From assembly GCA_005889025.1 (NCBI GenBank), contig VBCZ01000210.1:1-8164 (forward strand): DNA of 8,164 nt, in the 5' to 3' direction. The notes below the pieces were generated by a model. That model was not told the origin of the DNA. It did not search any database and worked only from the letters and a program-made list of their open reading frames with translations. The position numbers and the translations under genes were made by a program. Every line of letters begins with the position of its first letter. Position 1 is the stretch's first letter. Origin of the DNA: Betaproteobacteria bacterium. GTDB taxonomy: Bacteria; Pseudomonadota; Gammaproteobacteria; Burkholderiales; Casimicrobiaceae. Shown here piece after piece: positions 6,830 through 8,164 of this stretch.

Positions 6830-6896
6830 TGTAGGGCTGAATTCATTCGGTCGCTGGTGGAAGAAGCAGCCCGTGCGAATGGATTCGCACCTACGG
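6830..6896. repeat. REPIN-like element, copy 1 (67 bp)
   Basis: The element begins TGTAGGGCTGAATTCATTCG and ends GTGCGAATGGATTCGCACCTACGG (given here as its pattern, ending CACCTACGG). The two ends are imperfect inverted copies of each other (GTAGG...CATTCG against CGAATG...CCTAC), so the element can fold into a long hairpin. Each end also contains its own small palindrome (GAATTC; CGAAT/ATTCG). The centre is GGTGGAAGAAGCAG. Confidence 0.8.
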
Positions 6897-6923
6897 CTTT
6901 AGCAACGATTGACAGCGACGGGT

Positions 6924-6988
6924 TGTAGGGCCGAATTCATTCGGCCGCGGGTGGAAGAAGCAGTCCGTGAATGAATTGGCACCTACGG
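6924..6988. repeat. REPIN-like element, copy 2 (65 bp)
   Basis: A direct repeat of the element at 6830-6896, 27 bases after it. It shares the start TGTAGGGC-GAATTCATTCGG, the centre GGTGGAAGAAGCAG and the end CACCTACGG. It differs by a few C/T and T/G changes and by two missing bases plus substitutions in the right arm (GTGAATGAATTGGCAC instead of GTGCGAATGGATTCGCAC). The left arm is intact and the right arm has drifted. Confidence 0.8.
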
Positions 6989-7009
6989 GCGAGGGGAGCA
7001 TCGTGACGA

Positions 7010-7028
7010 AAATGGTCGTTAACCATTT
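7010..7028. promoter_or_regulatory. Perfect 7-bp inverted repeat (hairpin or operator) upstream of the binding-protein gene
   Basis: AAATGGT and ACCATTT are perfect inverted arms around the 5-base loop CGTTA. The repeat ends 37 bases before the start codon. No T-run follows, so it is not a standard intrinsic terminator. It may be an operator half-site pair or an mRNA leader stem; its role is unknown. Confidence 0.45.
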
Positions 7029-7053
7029 CCGTAAGGTTCAGTGGAGATAGCAC

Positions 7054-7060
7054 AGGAGGA
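7054..7060 (+). promoter_or_regulatory. Strong ribosome binding site AGGAGGA for the binding protein
   Basis: AGGAGGA lies 5 bases before ATG 7066 and is the best Shine-Dalgarno in the window. This fits the need for much more binding protein than membrane subunits in an ABC importer, and it fixes the start. Confidence 0.8.
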
Positions 7061-7065
7061 ACGGC

Positions 7066-7959
7066 ATGAAGTGCAGCATTCGCGGAGCAATCCTTGGTCT
7101 GGCCGTCGCGGTCGCAGGCTGGGCCGGCGCCGTGCCGGCGCAAACGATCGTCGTCGGCGGCAAGGCGTTCACCGAGCAGCAGATCATGACTGCGATGACG
7201 GTCGAGCTGCTCAAGGCCCGGGGATTTTCGCCCGACCGGAAGGCCGGCATGGGAAGCGCCGCGGTGCGCGCGGCGCTGGAAAACGGCCAAGTCGACGTCT
7301 ACTGGGAGTACACCGGCACGGGCCTGGGCGTGTTCAACAAGATCAACGACAAGTTCTCGTCGGCAGAAGACGCATACCGGAAGATCAAGGAAGTCGACGC
7401 GGCAAAAGGCATCGTCTGGCTGAACATGTCCGCGGTCAACAACACCTACGGGTTCGCCATGAACCGCGACGACGCGCAGAAGCGCGGTATTGTCACCATG
7501 AGCGATCTCGCGAAGGCGATCAAGGGCGGCGCCAAGCTGACTTTCGCGTCGAACGCCGAGTTCTATGCGCGGCCCGACGGCCTGCCCGGCTGGCAGACCG
7601 CGTACGGCTTCGAGTTCGACCGTGACAACGTCAAGCGCATGGACACGGGCCTTACCTACTCCGCGCTGAAGGAGCGCCAGGTCGATGTCGCCGTGGTATT
7701 CGCAACCGACGGGCGCATTCCTGCGTTCAACTTTGTCGTGCTCAAGGACGACAAGAATTACGCGGCCCCTTACAACATGACCCCGGTCGTGCGCAAGGAA
7801 GTGCTCGACAAGAACCCGAAGCTCGCCGACGCGCTGAACGCGCTGTCGGCGAAGCTCAACAACGACAACATGTCGCGGCTCAACGCGAGCGTCGACGTCG
7901 ACAAGAAAACCGTCGAGGACGCGGCGTCGGGATTCCTCAAGGAGCAGGGGCTGATCTAG
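7066..7959 (+). CDS. Periplasmic glycine betaine/choline-type substrate-binding protein (OsmF/OpuCC-like)
   Basis: A 297-residue binding protein that captures the substrate in the periplasm and delivers it to the permeases. It begins with a signal peptide (charged MKCSIRG, hydrophobic core to about residue 20, probable cleavage GAVPA|QT after A25) and has no lipobox. The mature part starts TIVVGGKAFTEQQI, the usual opening of the OpuAC/ProX type II fold. It also carries VDVYWEYTGTGLGVF, NNTYGFAMN, LTFASNAEFYARPDG, GLTYSALKERQVDVAVVFAT and a final NMTPVVRKEVLDKNPKLADAL. These match the OsmF/YehZ-OpuCC type more than ProX. The length is normal. The gene is separated from the second permease by 266 bases with repeats, so its expression may be partly independent. 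The substrate (betaine, choline, carnitine or similar) cannot be decided from sequence alone; the neighbouring methyltransferase favours glycine betaine. Confidence 0.9.
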   Translation: MKCSIRGAILGLAVAVAGWAGAVPAQTIVVGGKAFTEQQIMTAMTVELLKARGFSPDRKAGMGSAAVRAALENGQVDVYWEYTGTGLGVFNKINDKFSSAEDAYRKIKEVDAAKGIVWLNMSAVNNTYGFAMNRDDAQKRGIVTMSDLAKAIKGGAKLTFASNAEFYARPDGLPGWQTAYGFEFDRDNVKRMDTGLTYSALKERQVDVAVVFATDGRIPAFNFVVLKDDKNYAAPYNMTPVVRKEVLDKNPKLADALNALSAKLNNDNMSRLNASVDVDKKTVEDAASGFLKEQGLI

Positions 7960-7972
7960 GGAACCTCAGGCG

Positions 7973-8164
7973 ATGACCGAGCAGGATCACGCGGCCCCGC
8001 CGGCATTCGCGGACGTGCCGGCATTCGCGCGCGCTCTTGCCTTTGAGCAGCTTCCGGGAGCAGTCGTCGCGCAGGCAAAGCGCTGCCTGCTCGATTTGAT
8101 CGGCGTCGCCGCGGCGGCATCGCAAACGAGCGCGTCTGTCATCGTTCGCGATTACGCGGCAACG
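7973..8164 (+). CDS. MmgE/PrpD-family protein, N-terminal fragment
   Basis: The first 64 residues are in the window and the gene runs off the right edge. The sequence FARALAFEQLPGAVVAQAKR followed by CLLDLIGVAAAAS and IVRDYAA matches the N-terminal helical part of the MmgE/PrpD family. This family includes 2-methylcitrate dehydratase and many members of unknown substrate. The start ATG 7973 lies 13 bases after the binding-protein stop, with AGGG at 7958-7961 as a possible ribosome site, so it may be cotranscribed. An 18-bp duplication makes the first residues repeat (PAFADV, PAFARA). The exact reaction cannot be given from this fragment; placement next to a betaine-type transporter does not point to propionate metabolism in particular. 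Confidence 0.8.
   Translation, partial: MTEQDHAAPPAFADVPAFARALAFEQLPGAVVAQAKRCLLDLIGVAAAASQTSASVIVRDYAAT
7999..8029 (+). repeat. Short tandem duplication inside the MmgE/PrpD gene
   Basis: GCCGGCATTCGCG occurs at 7999-8011 and again at 8017-8029, an offset of 18 bases or six codons, so the reading frame is kept and PAFA is repeated. It lies in the poorly conserved N-terminal extension. Confidence 0.7.

Larger units (their letters stand above)
6800..7065. other. 266-base non-coding region between second permease and binding protein
   Basis: The region holds two copies of a REPIN-like repeat, a short perfect hairpin and a strong ribosome binding site. A perfect TTGACA at 6909-6914 is present, but no matching -10 box is seen at 16-18 bases. 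A separate promoter for the binding-protein gene would be reasonable given the gap in an otherwise tight operon, but it is not demonstrated. Confidence 0.5.

Noticed and set aside
6909..6937. TTGACA at 6909-6914 as a promoter for the binding-protein gene
   Set aside because: No acceptable -10 box at 16-18 bases; the expected position falls inside REPIN-like copy 2 (CGAATT).
6800..7065. CRISPR array or tandem-repeat locus
   Set aside because: There are only two diverged copies, each with internal inverted symmetry, and no regular spacers.

Overview
The window looks like an ordinary stretch of a GC-rich (by eye above 60% GC) proteobacterial chromosome, most likely betaproteobacterial. I infer this from the PilY1-PilE arrangement typical of betaproteobacterial minor-pilin clusters, from a small conserved unknown gene of a kind I associate with that class, and from codon use that is uniform throughout. 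I see no rRNA, tRNA, CRISPR array, integrase, transposase or prophage gene.

Layout. (1) Positions 1-2684, + strand, are the end of a type IV pilus minor-pilin operon. They hold the C-terminal part of a PilY1-type tip adhesin (its 5' end lies outside the window) and a PilE-type minor pilin whose possible start overlaps the pilY1 stop. The pilY1 reading frame is broken near 1390-1410, next to a run of six G. (2) Positions 2844-3314, + strand, hold a small conserved gene of unknown function. Its stop codon overlaps the stop codon of the convergent next gene. (3) Positions 3311-4366, - strand, encode a betaine-homocysteine S-methyltransferase-like zinc enzyme. (4) Divergent from it, positions 4497-7959, + strand, encode a complete set of glycine-betaine/choline-type (OpuC/OsmU) ABC transporter parts: permease, ATPase with a C-terminal CBS-like segment, second permease, and periplasmic binding protein. 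The second permease appears damaged: its first membrane segment is in a different frame from the rest, and about 25-40 residues are missing between them. (5) Between the second permease and the binding protein lie two tandem copies of a roughly 66-bp imperfect inverted-repeat element (REPIN-like), then a short perfect hairpin. (6) The start of an MmgE/PrpD-family gene follows the binding protein and runs off the end.

How the genes work together. The transporter would bring in glycine betaine or a similar quaternary amine. The divergently encoded methyltransferase could then use its methyl group to make methionine from homocysteine. This link is an inference from gene neighbourhood. I did not find a clearly new system. 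The items most worth a second look are the two frame lesions, the cysteine-free PilE, the REPIN-like pair inside the transporter operon, and the methyltransferase's altered homocysteine loop.
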